A stretch of 64,000 bases of DNA from Pseudoxanthomonas helianthi (lineage in GTDB: Bacteria > Pseudomonadota > Gammaproteobacteria > Xanthomonadales > Xanthomonadaceae), in contig NZ_JAGKTC010000002.1 in assembly GCF_017939625.1 (NCBI RefSeq), positions 629 to 64,628 on the forward strand. Direction: 5' to 3'. The notes beneath the pieces are model-generated. The model worked only from the letters and a program-made list of their open reading frames with translations, was not told the origin of the DNA and searched no databases. Position 1 is the stretch's first letter, and the number at the start of each line of letters is the position of its first letter. Position numbers and translations under genes: made by a program. Below are positions 1 to 8,189 of this stretch, piece after piece.

Positions 1-7
1 GCCACAT

Positions 8-361
8 ATGAGACTAGTCGAGATCCGCACCTATAAACTGAAGCCGGGCACTGCTGATCGGTTTGTGGCGGCCTTTCAAGATGCACTCCCGCTTGTGCGG
101 AAAAGTGGCATGGATGTTGTGGCCTTTGGCCGCTCGGACCATGAGCAAGAAAGCTTCTATCTCGTTCGTGCCTACAAGGACCGCGCCCACCTAGAATCGG
201 AGCAAAACGCGCTCTACTCATCCGATGCCTGGCGGCAAGGTCCACGGGAATCGCTCATTGCCTGCCTTGATGACTACCTCAACACGTTGCTTTGGCTTTC
301 GGAGCAAAGCGTGGAAGACTTACGAAGTAACAACGGCCTTGGCGTATCGCTTGTGGCCTAA
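8..361 (+). CDS. NIPSNAP-family protein
   Basis: The 117-residue product opens with MRLVEIRTYKLKPG, the usual start of a NIPSNAP domain (a small ferredoxin-like dimeric alpha+beta barrel). Its remaining features, a central FYLVRAYKD strand and a short acidic C-terminus, fit a single-domain member of about 100 residues. The molecular role of bacterial NIPSNAP proteins is not established, so none is claimed. The stop codon TAA (359-361) lies inside the left end of an attC-like element, the arrangement typical of an integron gene cassette. The window opens with gcc only 7 bases before the ATG, which could be the end of the preceding recombination core, but that part is outside the window. No promoter is visible. 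Confidence 0.8.
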   Translation: MRLVEIRTYKLKPGTADRFVAAFQDALPLVRKSGMDVVAFGRSDHEQESFYLVRAYKDRAHLESEQNALYSSDAWRQGPRESLIACLDDYLNTLLWLSEQSVEDLRSNNGLGVSLVA

Positions 362-415
362 CAATTCATTCAAGCTGACGCCGTTTCGCAGCGCGACTTA
401 ATTAAGGCGTTAGCC
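356..415 (+). other. Integron attC-like recombination site
   Basis: This 60-bp element starts with GCCTAAC (R'' box, 356-362) and ends with GTTAGCC (R' box, 409-415). Inside are a TTCAAGC box (369-375), a GACTTAA box (395-401) and a central imperfect stem around GCCGTTTCGCAGC. Order, spacing and box sequences match the attC sites of mobile and chromosomal integron cassettes. The left box contains the stop codon of the NIPSNAP gene. The right core has one mismatch to GTTRRRY, at its sixth base. No integrase gene or attI is in the window. Confidence 0.75.
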
Positions 416-470
416 CGCAACCGTCGGTCCAGGTAATTCTGTAAGCAACATCCCGCAAATCGAGGACTCT

Positions 471-815
471 ATGCCGCATTTTGTAGTTGATTGCTCGCAG
501 GCTATTTTGCAATTTCATACCGAAGAGCAAATTATTGAGCGCGTTCATCGTGCGGCCAATTCAACCAATCTTTTCGATGAGGGTGACATCAAAGTTCGAG
601 TCAACCCTTTCATGATCTATTCCGTTGGCAATAGGCGTGAAGATTTCATACATGTATTTGCGAACATCATGGAGGGCCGCAGCATCGAGCAAAGAGCCCA
701 TTTATCTAGACTGATAGTCAGCGATCTTGTTTCCATGTTTCCACATGTCCCTAATATCGCAATGAACGTCGCCGAGTTTGAGAAGGCAACCTATTGCAAT
801 CGCGCAATGCTGTAA
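471..815 (+). CDS. 5-carboxymethyl-2-hydroxymuconate isomerase-like protein
   Basis: The 114-residue product begins MPHFVVDCS, with the proline-2 that acts as general base in the tautomerase superfamily. Length and the C-terminal block with EQRAHLSRLIV match the CHMI (HpaF-type) family, in which trimeric enzymes interconvert 2-hydroxymuconate tautomers during homoprotocatechuate breakdown. No other gene of that aromatic pathway is nearby, so the real substrate is unknown. The gene sits between two attC-like elements, consistent with an integron cassette. Its base composition is visibly lower in G+C than the chromosome to the right, suggesting acquisition. There is a 55-bp leader after the first attC and no clear Shine-Dalgarno sequence except a weak GAGGA (461-465). 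Confidence 0.75.
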   Translation: MPHFVVDCSQAILQFHTEEQIIERVHRAANSTNLFDEGDIKVRVNPFMIYSVGNRREDFIHVFANIMEGRSIEQRAHLSRLIVSDLVSMFPHVPNIAMNVAEFEKATYCNRAML

Positions 816-880
816 GCGCGGGCTGACGATCCATTCAAGCCGAAGCCGTTTCGTGGCCCGGCTTGATTCAGGCATAAGGC
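812..880 (+). other. Decayed attC-like site
   Basis: After the stop of the CHMI-like gene the sequence holds TTCAAGC (834-840) and, in inverted orientation, CGGCTTGA (859-866), closing on a GAAGCCGTTTCGTGGC centre. This is the same TTCAAGC / stem / GGCTTGA arrangement as in the attC at 356-415. The outer boxes are degenerate: TGTAAGC on the left and CATAAGGC on the right instead of GTTRRRY. It is probably no longer, or only poorly, recombinogenic. The start codon of the next gene follows 4 bases after its right end. Confidence 0.5.
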
Positions 881-883
881 GTC

Positions 884-1345
884 ATGAAGTCATCCTCCGC
901 AGACATGACATCGTTTGAAGAGCAAGTGCTCATCAACGCCCCCGTATCCACTGTCTGGGAGGCGTTGACGCATGTCGAACGCATGCAGGAATGGATGGGG
1001 GAGCCCGACATGCTTCTCAAGATCGAGACCGATTGGCAGGTCGGCAACAGGTTTGTCGTGCGAGGACGCCATCACATGGACTTCCAGAATACCGGAACCG
1101 TGCGCGAGTTCGATCCAATGCGGCGACTGGCCTATACGCATCTCAGTTCGCTGTCACGGCTTCCTGACAATCCGGAGAACCATGCAGTCATCGACTTCCA
1201 CTTGGCTCCCGCGCAAGGCGCGACGTCATTGAAGTTATCGATTGCAAGCCCGCGCTCAGCCAACATCTTCGAGCACCTCCAATTCTACTGGCAAGGTACA
1301 TTGCAAGTGCTGAAGCAGTATGTTGAGCAGCGCAATGAGGCCTAA
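884..1345 (+). CDS. SRPBCC-domain (AHSA1/START-like) protein
   Basis: The 153-residue product has the layout of the SRPBCC ligand-binding fold. It begins with FEEQVLINAPVSTVWEALT, a typical first strand and helix of Bet v 1/AHSA1-like domains. It ends with an amphipathic helix around FEHLQFYWQGTLQVLKQYV that would close the hydrophobic cavity. Members bind lipids or aromatic compounds, or assist Hsp90-like functions; the ligand here cannot be read from the sequence. The ATG lies immediately after a decayed attC-like site, so it is probably the third cassette of the array. The stop codon again occurs in a GCCTAA context (1340-1345), like the R'' box of the first cassette, but no full palindrome follows. 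Confidence 0.8.
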   Translation: MKSSSADMTSFEEQVLINAPVSTVWEALTHVERMQEWMGEPDMLLKIETDWQVGNRFVVRGRHHMDFQNTGTVREFDPMRRLAYTHLSSLSRLPDNPENHAVIDFHLAPAQGATSLKLSIASPRSANIFEHLQFYWQGTLQVLKQYVEQRNEA

Positions 1346-1405
1346 TCCCTCCTTGCGGCGGGCGTGCCTTCGGCGTGTCGCTTTGGTCAAACATTCGTTC
1401 GTCAT

Positions 1406-1983
1406 ATGCAGGATCAAAGAAATATCGTCCTGAGAATCGCGACCCACGGCGACATCGTTCGCCTGAACGCCTTGATTCGAACATCGGCGATCGAGATAAC
1501 TCGTGGCTTCTATAGCCCGGTACAAGCCGAAGCCCTGGCAGAACATGTCTTTGGTGTCGATACCGTCCTTGTCGACGATCGGACCTACTACCTCATTGAA
1601 GTCGGGTCGGAAATTGCAGCATGCGGGGGGTGGAACAAGCGCGACACCCTCTACGGCGGCGACCAGGCGAAATCCCCGAGGACCCGCTGCTTGATCCCGC
1701 GACACAGGCGGCCAGGATTCCAGCCTTCTTCGCTTCTCCGGATTCCGCCCGCCGCGGCCTCGGCATGAAGCTGATTGACGCGCGTCAGAAAGCGGCCTTG
1801 GAGGCCGGCTTCAGCCAAATGGAGCTCGGGGCGACCATGCGTGCGTACCCTATACCTGCTGCGGGCCTCGAGATCGTCAAAGAATTCGAAATCGTCCTGC
1901 CCGGCGACATCAAGGCGCCGCTTGCTCGCATGTCGAAACGGCTGGTGACCTGGCTATTCGTTCAGGCCAGCCTGTCCCGCTAG
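1406..1983 (+). pseudogene. Frameshifted GNAT-family acetyltransferase
   Basis: Two overlapping reading frames together give one GNAT N-acetyltransferase of about 190 residues. The first, from ATG 1406, reads MQDQRNIVLRIATHGD and runs through GGWNKRDTLYGGDQAK. The second continues with DPLLDPATQAARIPAFF and SARRGLGMKLIDARQKAALEAGF, which holds the acetyl-CoA-binding R-x-x-G-x-G/A loop, and ends RMSKRLVTW. The join must lie near 1670-1685, in gcgaaatccccgaggacccg, where one missing base moves the ribosome from frame 2 to frame 1. Either the gene is inactive or a sequencing error is present. It follows the cassette-like genes and may be the last, decayed cassette. No attC is seen behind it. Confidence 0.7.
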
Positions 1984-2170
1984 GACAGGTGTACGGCTTC
2001 CGCTAGTCCCTAGGCCGCGAAGCGATCACCTACCGGTTCCACGGGAGTCTCGTCGCATGTCCCGCAACCCGCTCGATAACTTCATGAATGGCGACCTGAA
2101 TCACACACCGGTGGCGGTGTCGTAGGTACCGTTCGGCCGGGGAACTGCTTTCCTAGTCGATATCCGGGCT

Positions 2171-5152
2171 ATGAACGATTCAATGGAAAGGACTCTTTCG
2201 GGCTTCGCGGCACGAGCGCGCGCCGTGCCTGCGTCACGCGAGGTCGGCGTCCTGCTCGGACTGGCGTTTTCGGCCGCATTGCTGATGGTCAGCATCCACG
2301 ACCGCAATATGCGGATCGACGCCGCCGAGCGCCACAGCCTGGCGGTCGCGACCGGCGTGGACCGCCTCCTTCATTATGAAGTCCGCCATCTGGAACGTGC
2401 CCTGCGGAGTGTCGCGGGCCAGGCCGATGTTTCTGCCCACGATCTTCCCGACCAAGGCCCCTGGGGCATCTCATCGGCGATCCGCGGTCTCCTCTCGAGG
2501 AATGCCGAGCTCGAGGACGTGGACTTGTACGACGAGAACGGCGAGCTCATACGCCAGGGCGCCAGCGAATACGCATCGTCGATCCGCTTCGATCCTCCCG
2601 CGGGCGACGGAGATTTCAGGATCGGGCTTCTGCAGAAGGACGGGCGCAGCCAGCCCGTGGTGCCCGTTGCCTTGCGGACCCGTGGAGGCAATTGGCTGGT
2701 CGCGCGGCTGCGAACGGAGGAGCTGCAGAAGATCCTGAAGGGACTCGATATCGGCCGGCTGGGGAACGCGGCGATTCTCGATGTCCAAGGGCAGGTTCTG
2801 GCGCAGGAGGGGACGAACGGCGACAGGATCGGCGAAAGAACCGGTTATCCGGCGTCGCTGGTAGCCGGATCGGCACTCCAGGCCCGCACAGTCGGCGGGA
2901 TCGACGACATCGAACGGTACTCGAGCTTTACTTCCACGAGCGGCTATCCGTTCGTGGTGGTGGTGGGAATAGCCAAGAAAGAGGTACTGGCGCCATGGTG
3001 GAACTATGTGGCCGCAGCCTCGCTGGTGCTTGGCTTCTACTGGATCGGGGCCATCTTGCTGACGAGGCGTTTCCGCCGCGCCGAGTCGGAACGCCTGGCG
3101 ACGCGCGGGGAGCTGGTCCGGCATGTCGACTGGCTGACCAAGGCCCAGGAGGCGTCGCGGCTGGGCGTGTGGGAACTGGAGCCGGGGACGGAAATGGTCA
3201 GGGTCTCCGACCAGGCGGCAGCGCTGTTCGGCTTCAGCAAGGAAGCGGGATTGATCCCGATCGGGGACTTCTTCGAACGGATGCATGAAGAAGACCGGGA
3301 ACGGGTGAACACCGAATTCCGCGAGTCGCTGGAACAGGACAAGGCGTTCCGTTCCGAATACAGGGTCGTGTTGCCGGGCGGACAGGTCCGGTGGATAAGC
3401 GCCCGCGGCGCGTCGGTGGAAGACGAGGCCGGGAAAACCATCATGACTGGCACCCTCGTCGACGTCACCGAGCGAAGGGAGAACCAGGCCAAGCTGGAAC
3501 GGGCCGAACAGCAGTTCCGCGAGCTCTTCGACCTGAACCCGCTGCCGTTCTGGGTGTTCGACGTGCAGTCGCTGCGGTTCCTCGCGGTCAACGAAGCCGC
3601 GATACGCAAGTACGGCTACTCCCGTGAGGAGTTCCTGTCGATGACCATCCTGCAGATCCGCTCGCCCGAGGACCAGCAGGCCGTGCGGCGATCGGTGGAC
3701 GATTCGACGGAGCCGCGCGAATCCGAACGCGTGTGGATGCACTATGCCCGCGATGGGCGTCCGATGTATGTCCGCGTCCACAGCAGCAGCATCCAGTTCG
3801 ACGGGCGGGCGGCGCGCCTGGTCCTGGCCGAGGACGTCAGCGAGCGGGTCGCCTACGAGGAGGACCTGGCCTGGCGGGCCACGCACGACGAAAGCACGGG
3901 CCTGCTGAAGCTGCGTGCGCTGATCACCCAGGTCGATGCGCGTGCGCAGGGCTGGCATACGCCGTACGGCGTGGTCTACATCCAGTTGCGCGACCTGGAA
4001 GTCGTCTCGCCCACCTTGGGTCGGCGATTGGGCGAAGCCATCGTGTCGGAGCTTTCGAGGAGACTGGCGGACGTCGCCCGCCCGTTCGGGCCGGCGGCGT
4101 ACCTGCCGTCCGATTCGTTCGTCCTCGTGGCGAAGGACGGCAACCGGGTGGGCAACCTGGTATCGAACGTCATCGGCACGCTGGCCGAGCCGGTGGAGTT
4201 CGAGGGGGGCAGCCATCGGATGGATGCCTGGATAGGGATCGCGCATTCGCCGGGGCCGGTTCCGGGAGCGGCCGAACAGGTGGTCGACCACGCGGCGCTG
4301 GCCGCCCTGCATTCCAGGAACGAGAACGAGGACGCGACGCCCTTCCGCCTGGAGATGACCGAGCAGGCCTCCGAGCGCCTGGCGACGATATCCCAGCTGC
4401 GCCGTGCGCTGGTCCAGGACGAATTCGAGTTGTTCTTCCAACCCATCACCTGCCTGCGGTCGGGGGACACGGTGGCGCTGGAGGCCCTGCTGCGGTGGCG
4501 CAAGGACGGCAGTTATGTTCCCCCGTCCAGTTTCATTCCCGTCAGCGAGGAATCGGGACTGATCGTGCCGATAGGGGAATGGGTGCTGGAGAACGCCGCG
4601 GCGGCGCGCGCGAAACTCCGCGCCGCGGGAATCGAAGATGTCTCGATCGCCATCAACGTGTCGGCTGTCCAGTTCACCGGTGGCGACCTGCCGGCCAAAC
4701 TGCGCGAGGCGCTGTCGAGATACCGTCTGCCGAGAGGCGCGCTGCATATCGAGCTGACCGAAACGGCAATGCTGAAAAGCAGGGATGCCGTGCGCTCGTT
4801 GCTGGAGGAAATCCAGCACGAGGGCGTCTGCATATCGATAGACGACTTCGGCACCGGTTTCTCCAGCATGGCCTACCTGCGCGACCTGCCGCTCGACCAC
4901 CTGAAGATCGACCGGAGTTTCGTGGCCGGCGTGCATCGCGACGAAAGGAACGCGTCGATCTGCCGCGCGCTGATCGAACTGGCGCGCGGGCTCGGGCTGC
5001 GGACGGTCGCCGAAGGGGTCGAGGAAGAAGGCGAACTCGAATGGTTGAGGGACAACGCCTGCGACCAGGTGCAGGGGTACCTGGTGGCGAGACCGGCGCC
5101 GCTCGATCGCGTAATGGCGGCACTGCGCGCCGAGACGACATCGATCCGATAG
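2171..5152 (+). CDS. Sensor c-di-GMP phosphodiesterase (PAS-PAS-degenerate GGDEF-EAL)
   Basis: This 993-residue membrane protein has a helix near residues 26-44, an extracytoplasmic sensor of about 230 residues, a second helix near 277-300, two PAS domains (about 320-435 and 450-560), a GGDEF domain and a C-terminal EAL domain. The EAL domain keeps its signature residues: EALLRW, IDDFGTGFSS, KIDRSFV and AEGVEEEGELEWL. It should therefore hydrolyse c-di-GMP. The GGDEF half is degenerate: the active-site loop reads PSDSF, so cyclase activity is not expected and the domain is more likely regulatory. The preceding 187 bp (1984-2170) hold no gene. The Shine-Dalgarno sequence is weak (CCGGG before ATG 2171), so the start is moderately sure. 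Confidence 0.9.
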   Translation: MNDSMERTLSGFAARARAVPASREVGVLLGLAFSAALLMVSIHDRNMRIDAAERHSLAVATGVDRLLHYEVRHLERALRSVAGQADVSAHDLPDQGPWGISSAIRGLLSRNAELEDVDLYDENGELIRQGASEYASSIRFDPPAGDGDFRIGLLQKDGRSQPVVPVALRTRGGNWLVARLRTEELQKILKGLDIGRLGNAAILDVQGQVLAQEGTNGDRIGERTGYPASLVAGSALQARTVGGIDDIERYSSFTSTSGYPFVVVVGIAKKEVLAPWWNYVAAASLVLGFYWIGAILLTRRFRRAESERLATRGELVRHVDWLTKAQEASRLGVWELEPGTEMVRVSDQAAALFGFSKEAGLIPIGDFFERMHEEDRERVNTEFRESLEQDKAFRSEYRVVLPGGQVRWISARGASVEDEAGKTIMTGTLVDVTERRENQAKLERAEQQFRELFDLNPLPFWVFDVQSLRFLAVNEAAIRKYGYSREEFLSMTILQIRSPEDQQAVRRSVDDSTEPRESERVWMHYARDGRPMYVRVHSSSIQFDGRAARLVLAEDVSERVAYEEDLAWRATHDESTGLLKLRALITQVDARAQGWHTPYGVVYIQLRDLEVVSPTLGRRLGEAIVSELSRRLADVARPFGPAAYLPSDSFVLVAKDGNRVGNLVSNVIGTLAEPVEFEGGSHRMDAWIGIAHSPGPVPGAAEQVVDHAALAALHSRNENEDATPFRLEMTEQASERLATISQLRRALVQDEFELFFQPITCLRSGDTVALEALLRWRKDGSYVPPSSFIPVSEESGLIVPIGEWVLENAAAARAKLRAAGIEDVSIAINVSAVQFTGGDLPAKLREALSRYRLPRGALHIELTETAMLKSRDAVRSLLEEIQHEGVCISIDDFGTGFSSMAYLRDLPLDHLKIDRSFVAGVHRDERNASICRALIELARGLGLRTVAEGVEEEGELEWLRDNACDQVQGYLVARPAPLDRVMAALRAETTSIR

Positions 5153-5294
5153 CAGGGGCGCGGCGGCAGTGCAGCAGACGGCTGCGCTGAATCCGCCAAG
5201 TCGGCAGGCTGCGGACGGCGCAGCGCCTTCGCAGTCCCTAGACATGCTATGCACAAACCGCGGGGTACAACCGGCCAGCTGTCCAGGAGGCACC

Positions 5295-6146
5295 ATGGGC
5301 CGGTTCGTTGTCCCGCGAAGCAAGGCTGGCGTGGACCTGCGTGGCACGGACGCACCATTTCCCGGCAGGGCTTTCCCTCGGCTCGCCTGGATTGCCGGCA
5401 TCGGCTCGCTGCTCTTGCTGGCCTCCTTATCCGCCGTCGCCTGGAGACACTATTTCTCGCCTCCGCCGCCGGAGCCGCTGGTCGTGCCGGCCGACCTGGT
5501 TCCGTTGCAATCGACGCTGGGACGGAAACTGTTGGCCGAAAGCGATGCGCAGGCCGACTACCCGGAGCTGGCGGCGAACTTCGTGACCCAATCGCGGCGC
5601 TCCTATTGCGGCGTCGCCAGCTCGGTCATCGTGTTCAACGCCTTGCACGACCCGCGGCCGCGCCTGGACCAGTCGAGCTATTTCGACGGTCCCGTCGGCC
5701 TGACTTCCTTCGACGTCAGCCTCACCGGCATGTCGTTGCATCAGCTGTCCGACGGCCTGCGTGCGCACGGCGTCCGCGCGGAACCGGTCTACGCCGGCGA
5801 CACCGACGCCGCATCGTTCCGCACGCGGGCCGCGCGCAACCTGCGCACGGATGGGGATTTCCTGCTGGTGAACTATCAGCGCGCGGTGCTGGGGCAAATG
5901 GAGTCGGGACATATTTCCCCGGTGGCGGCTTTCCATGCGGGCACGGACCGGCTGCTGGTCATGGACGTGGCGAGCTACCGGTATCCGCCGGTCTGGGTAC
6001 CCGTCGACAAGCTGTGGGACGCGATGCGCAGTCCCTTGAACGCGAAGACGCGGCGCACGCGCGGTTTCGTCGAAGTCGGAGGAATTTCGCGCGAAGTCGC
6101 CACTGCGTCCGCCGACGGCGGACAGGGTGTGGCGGTTCACGACTGA
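5295..6146 (+). CDS. Phytochelatin synthase-like cysteine peptidase, membrane-anchored
   Basis: The start ATG 5295 follows a strong AGGAGG (5285-5290). The 283-residue product has one N-terminal membrane helix (about 31-50) and then a phytochelatin-synthase domain. The papain-like triad is visible as Cys105 (SYCGVAS), His206 (GHISPV) and Asp224 (MDVASYRYPP). Such short bacterial forms lack the plant C-terminal metal-sensing half. They remove glycine from glutathione and sometimes polymerise it, and here would act outside the membrane if the single helix is an anchor. It is convergent with the next gene; a short hairpin (ggcc-gattccgc-ggcc, from 6149) may separate them. Confidence 0.85.
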   Translation: MGRFVVPRSKAGVDLRGTDAPFPGRAFPRLAWIAGIGSLLLLASLSAVAWRHYFSPPPPEPLVVPADLVPLQSTLGRKLLAESDAQADYPELAANFVTQSRRSYCGVASSVIVFNALHDPRPRLDQSSYFDGPVGLTSFDVSLTGMSLHQLSDGLRAHGVRAEPVYAGDTDAASFRTRAARNLRTDGDFLLVNYQRAVLGQMESGHISPVAAFHAGTDRLLVMDVASYRYPPVWVPVDKLWDAMRSPLNAKTRRTRGFVEVGGISREVATASADGGQGVAVHD

Positions 6147-6191
6147 CCATGGCCGATTCCGCGGCCGCCGTGTTGCCGGTTCGCGAATGCC

Positions 6192-8189
6192 TCACAGGCC
6201 GAAGGGATAGGTGTCCGGCATGCCTTTGCCCGGGGTTTCGGCGAGCGCATGCACCGCATGGGTTCGGTCGAACCAGGCGAAGGCGTCGAACTGCCGGGCG
6301 AGGGCCGCTTCCGCATAGTGGCTCCAGCGTTCGGTGCGCGGACGGTAGATCACGCCGATGAAGCGCTCCAGCTTCGCGGACGACAGGCGCCCATGCAGTT
6401 CCGGCTCGGTCGCGGCACGCAGGTCGTACAGGCAGGGCGACACGTCGGCATCGTGGAACAGCCGCTCGTAGCTGCCCGTCAGCGAGGGGACCACGTCCAT
6501 GATCCGCATTGGACCGTCCCAGTCGTCGGCGGCCGCAACGGTGCCGCCGTGCGTGCCGAAACCGATCGTCGCCACCCGCTCGCCGTAGCTTTCCCGGCAC
6601 AACTGGCCGATGTTCAATTCGCCGCGCGTCCAGCCCATCTCGGTATGGCGCGCGTCGCCGACGTGCGAGTTGTGCGCCCAGACGACGGCCTTGGCGTCCT
6701 TGCCCCGCGATCCCAGCGCGTGTTGCAGGGTTTCGAACATGTGCCGGTCGCGCAGGTTCCAGGACTCCGCGGCGCCGTAGTACATCGCGCGGTAATAGGC
6801 TTCGGCATCGCGCACCAGGCGGGCGTTCTGCGCGGCGTCGAGGAAGCTTTCGCCGTCCTTCCCGCCGTACTGCAGCTGCCGCTCCAGCAGGGCTTGCAGC
6901 ATCTCGAGCACGGCCTTTTCGCAGCGGCCATAACCTTCGCTGAGCGCCATGCGGCCGTATTCGGCCGGTTCCCTGGCCCAAGGCACCAGGCAGCCGTAGC
7001 GATGCTTGGCGACGCGTGCGGCCTCGGGATCGACCCGGTCGAGGTAATCGACGACGGCGCGGATCGAGCGCTGCAGGCTGTACAGGTCCAGCCCGCAGAC
7101 GCCGACCCGCTGCGCGGGTTCGCGCGTGGCGTTGTGCCCGCGCAACCACTCCACGAATGCCGCGAACTCGGCGTTGCGCCACATCCAGGTCGGGAAGCGG
7201 GCGAACGCGCCTTCGGGCTCCGAACGCACCGGCAGATGACGCACATAGCGATCGACGACCGCGGCATCGGGCCAGTCCGCTTCGATGGCCACCAAGGCGA
7301 AGCCGTGCGCCTGGATCAGCCGGCGGCTGATTGCCGCGCGTGCGGCATAGAACTCCGCGGTGCCGTGGCTGGCTTCGCCCAGCAGGACCACCCGCGCCGT
7401 CGCGAAGCGATCGAAACAGGCGCCGAAGCCTTCGTCGTCCAGCGCCGGCAACGCGATGCCCCGCTTGCGCAGCAGCTGCGTATCCGCATCGGGCTCGGGC
7501 TTGCGGGGCTCTTCGACATCGGGTGCGCGTGCGGTGGGATCCGGCCAGCCTTGTTCGCCGATCAGCGGAACGAAGAGGACTTCGCCCAGGTCTTCGCGGG
7601 TCGTTTCGCCGTCTTCTCCCCGCGTGACCTTGACCAAGCGCTGCCGATGCGGCGTATCGCCGACCGGCATCACCAGGCGTCCGCCCGGCGCCAGCTGCTT
7701 CACCAGCGTCTCCGGAATGGAAGGAGCGCCGGCCGCGGCGAGAATGGCATCGAAGGGAGCGGCTTCGCGCCATCCGCCGCTGCCATCGCCGGTGCGGACT
7801 TCGACGTTGCGGTAGCCCAGTGCCTTCAGTCGCCGGCGGGCGAGGTTCGCCAGGACCTCGTGTCGCTCGATCACGAATACGTGCGCGGCGATGGTGGCGA
7901 TGACCGCGGCGGCATAGCCCGAACCGCCGCCGATCTCAAGGACCCGATCGCCCGGCCGGATCCGCGCCGCTTCGACCATCCGGGCCACGATGTACGGCTG
8001 CGAGATGGTCTGGCCCGCTTCGATCGGCAGCGGCGAGTCCTCGTAGGCGAACTCGCGCAGCGCATCGGGCACGAACCGCTGGCGCGGCACCCTGCGCATG
8101 GCGCGCAGCACGTAGTCGTCCTTGATGCCGCGCCGCGCGATCTGCCGCTCGACCATCAGTTCACGCGCTTTCGGGTAGTTCGTCTTCAT
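6192..8189 (-). CDS. Protein-L-isoaspartate O-methyltransferase / erythromycin esterase fusion
   Basis: The 665-residue protein joins two enzymes. Residues 1 to about 210 form a PCMT domain: MVERQIARRGIKDDYVLRAM, then the SAM-binding motif VLEIGGGSGYAAAV and the substrate loop SPLPIEAGQTISQPY. It would repair isoaspartyl residues in damaged proteins. From about residue 235 it is an erythromycin-esterase family domain with VVLLGEASHGTAEFY (catalytic His and Glu), EADWPD, and AVVWAHNSHVGDAR. Related esterases open macrolide lactones, but many family members have other or unknown substrates. Start ATG 8189 is chosen because the homology begins at MKTNYPKARELM; longer in-frame extensions to 8417 look non-coding. 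No cysteine-rich or export signal is seen, so it should be cytoplasmic. Confidence 0.88.
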   Translation of the reverse strand: MKTNYPKARELMVERQIARRGIKDDYVLRAMRRVPRQRFVPDALREFAYEDSPLPIEAGQTISQPYIVARMVEAARIRPGDRVLEIGGGSGYAAAVIATIAAHVFVIERHEVLANLARRRLKALGYRNVEVRTGDGSGGWREAAPFDAILAAAGAPSIPETLVKQLAPGGRLVMPVGDTPHRQRLVKVTRGEDGETTREDLGEVLFVPLIGEQGWPDPTARAPDVEEPRKPEPDADTQLLRKRGIALPALDDEGFGACFDRFATARVVLLGEASHGTAEFYAARAAISRRLIQAHGFALVAIEADWPDAAVVDRYVRHLPVRSEPEGAFARFPTWMWRNAEFAAFVEWLRGHNATREPAQRVGVCGLDLYSLQRSIRAVVDYLDRVDPEAARVAKHRYGCLVPWAREPAEYGRMALSEGYGRCEKAVLEMLQALLERQLQYGGKDGESFLDAAQNARLVRDAEAYYRAMYYGAAESWNLRDRHMFETLQHALGSRGKDAKAVVWAHNSHVGDARHTEMGWTRGELNIGQLCRESYGERVATIGFGTHGGTVAAADDWDGPMRIMDVVPSLTGSYERLFHDADVSPCLYDLRAATEPELHGRLSSAKLERFIGVIYRPRTERWSHYAEAALARQFDAFAWFDRTHAVHALAETPGKGMPDTYPFGL

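Noticed and set aside
1346-1405. Third attC between the SRPBCC gene and the GNAT gene
   Set aside because: Only the GCCTAAT box is suggestive; no TTCAAGC-type inner boxes or stem could be found.
2471-5401. Long minus-strand open frame opposite the phosphodiesterase gene
   Set aside because: No domain, start signal or signal peptide; the plus-strand product carries complete EAL motifs.
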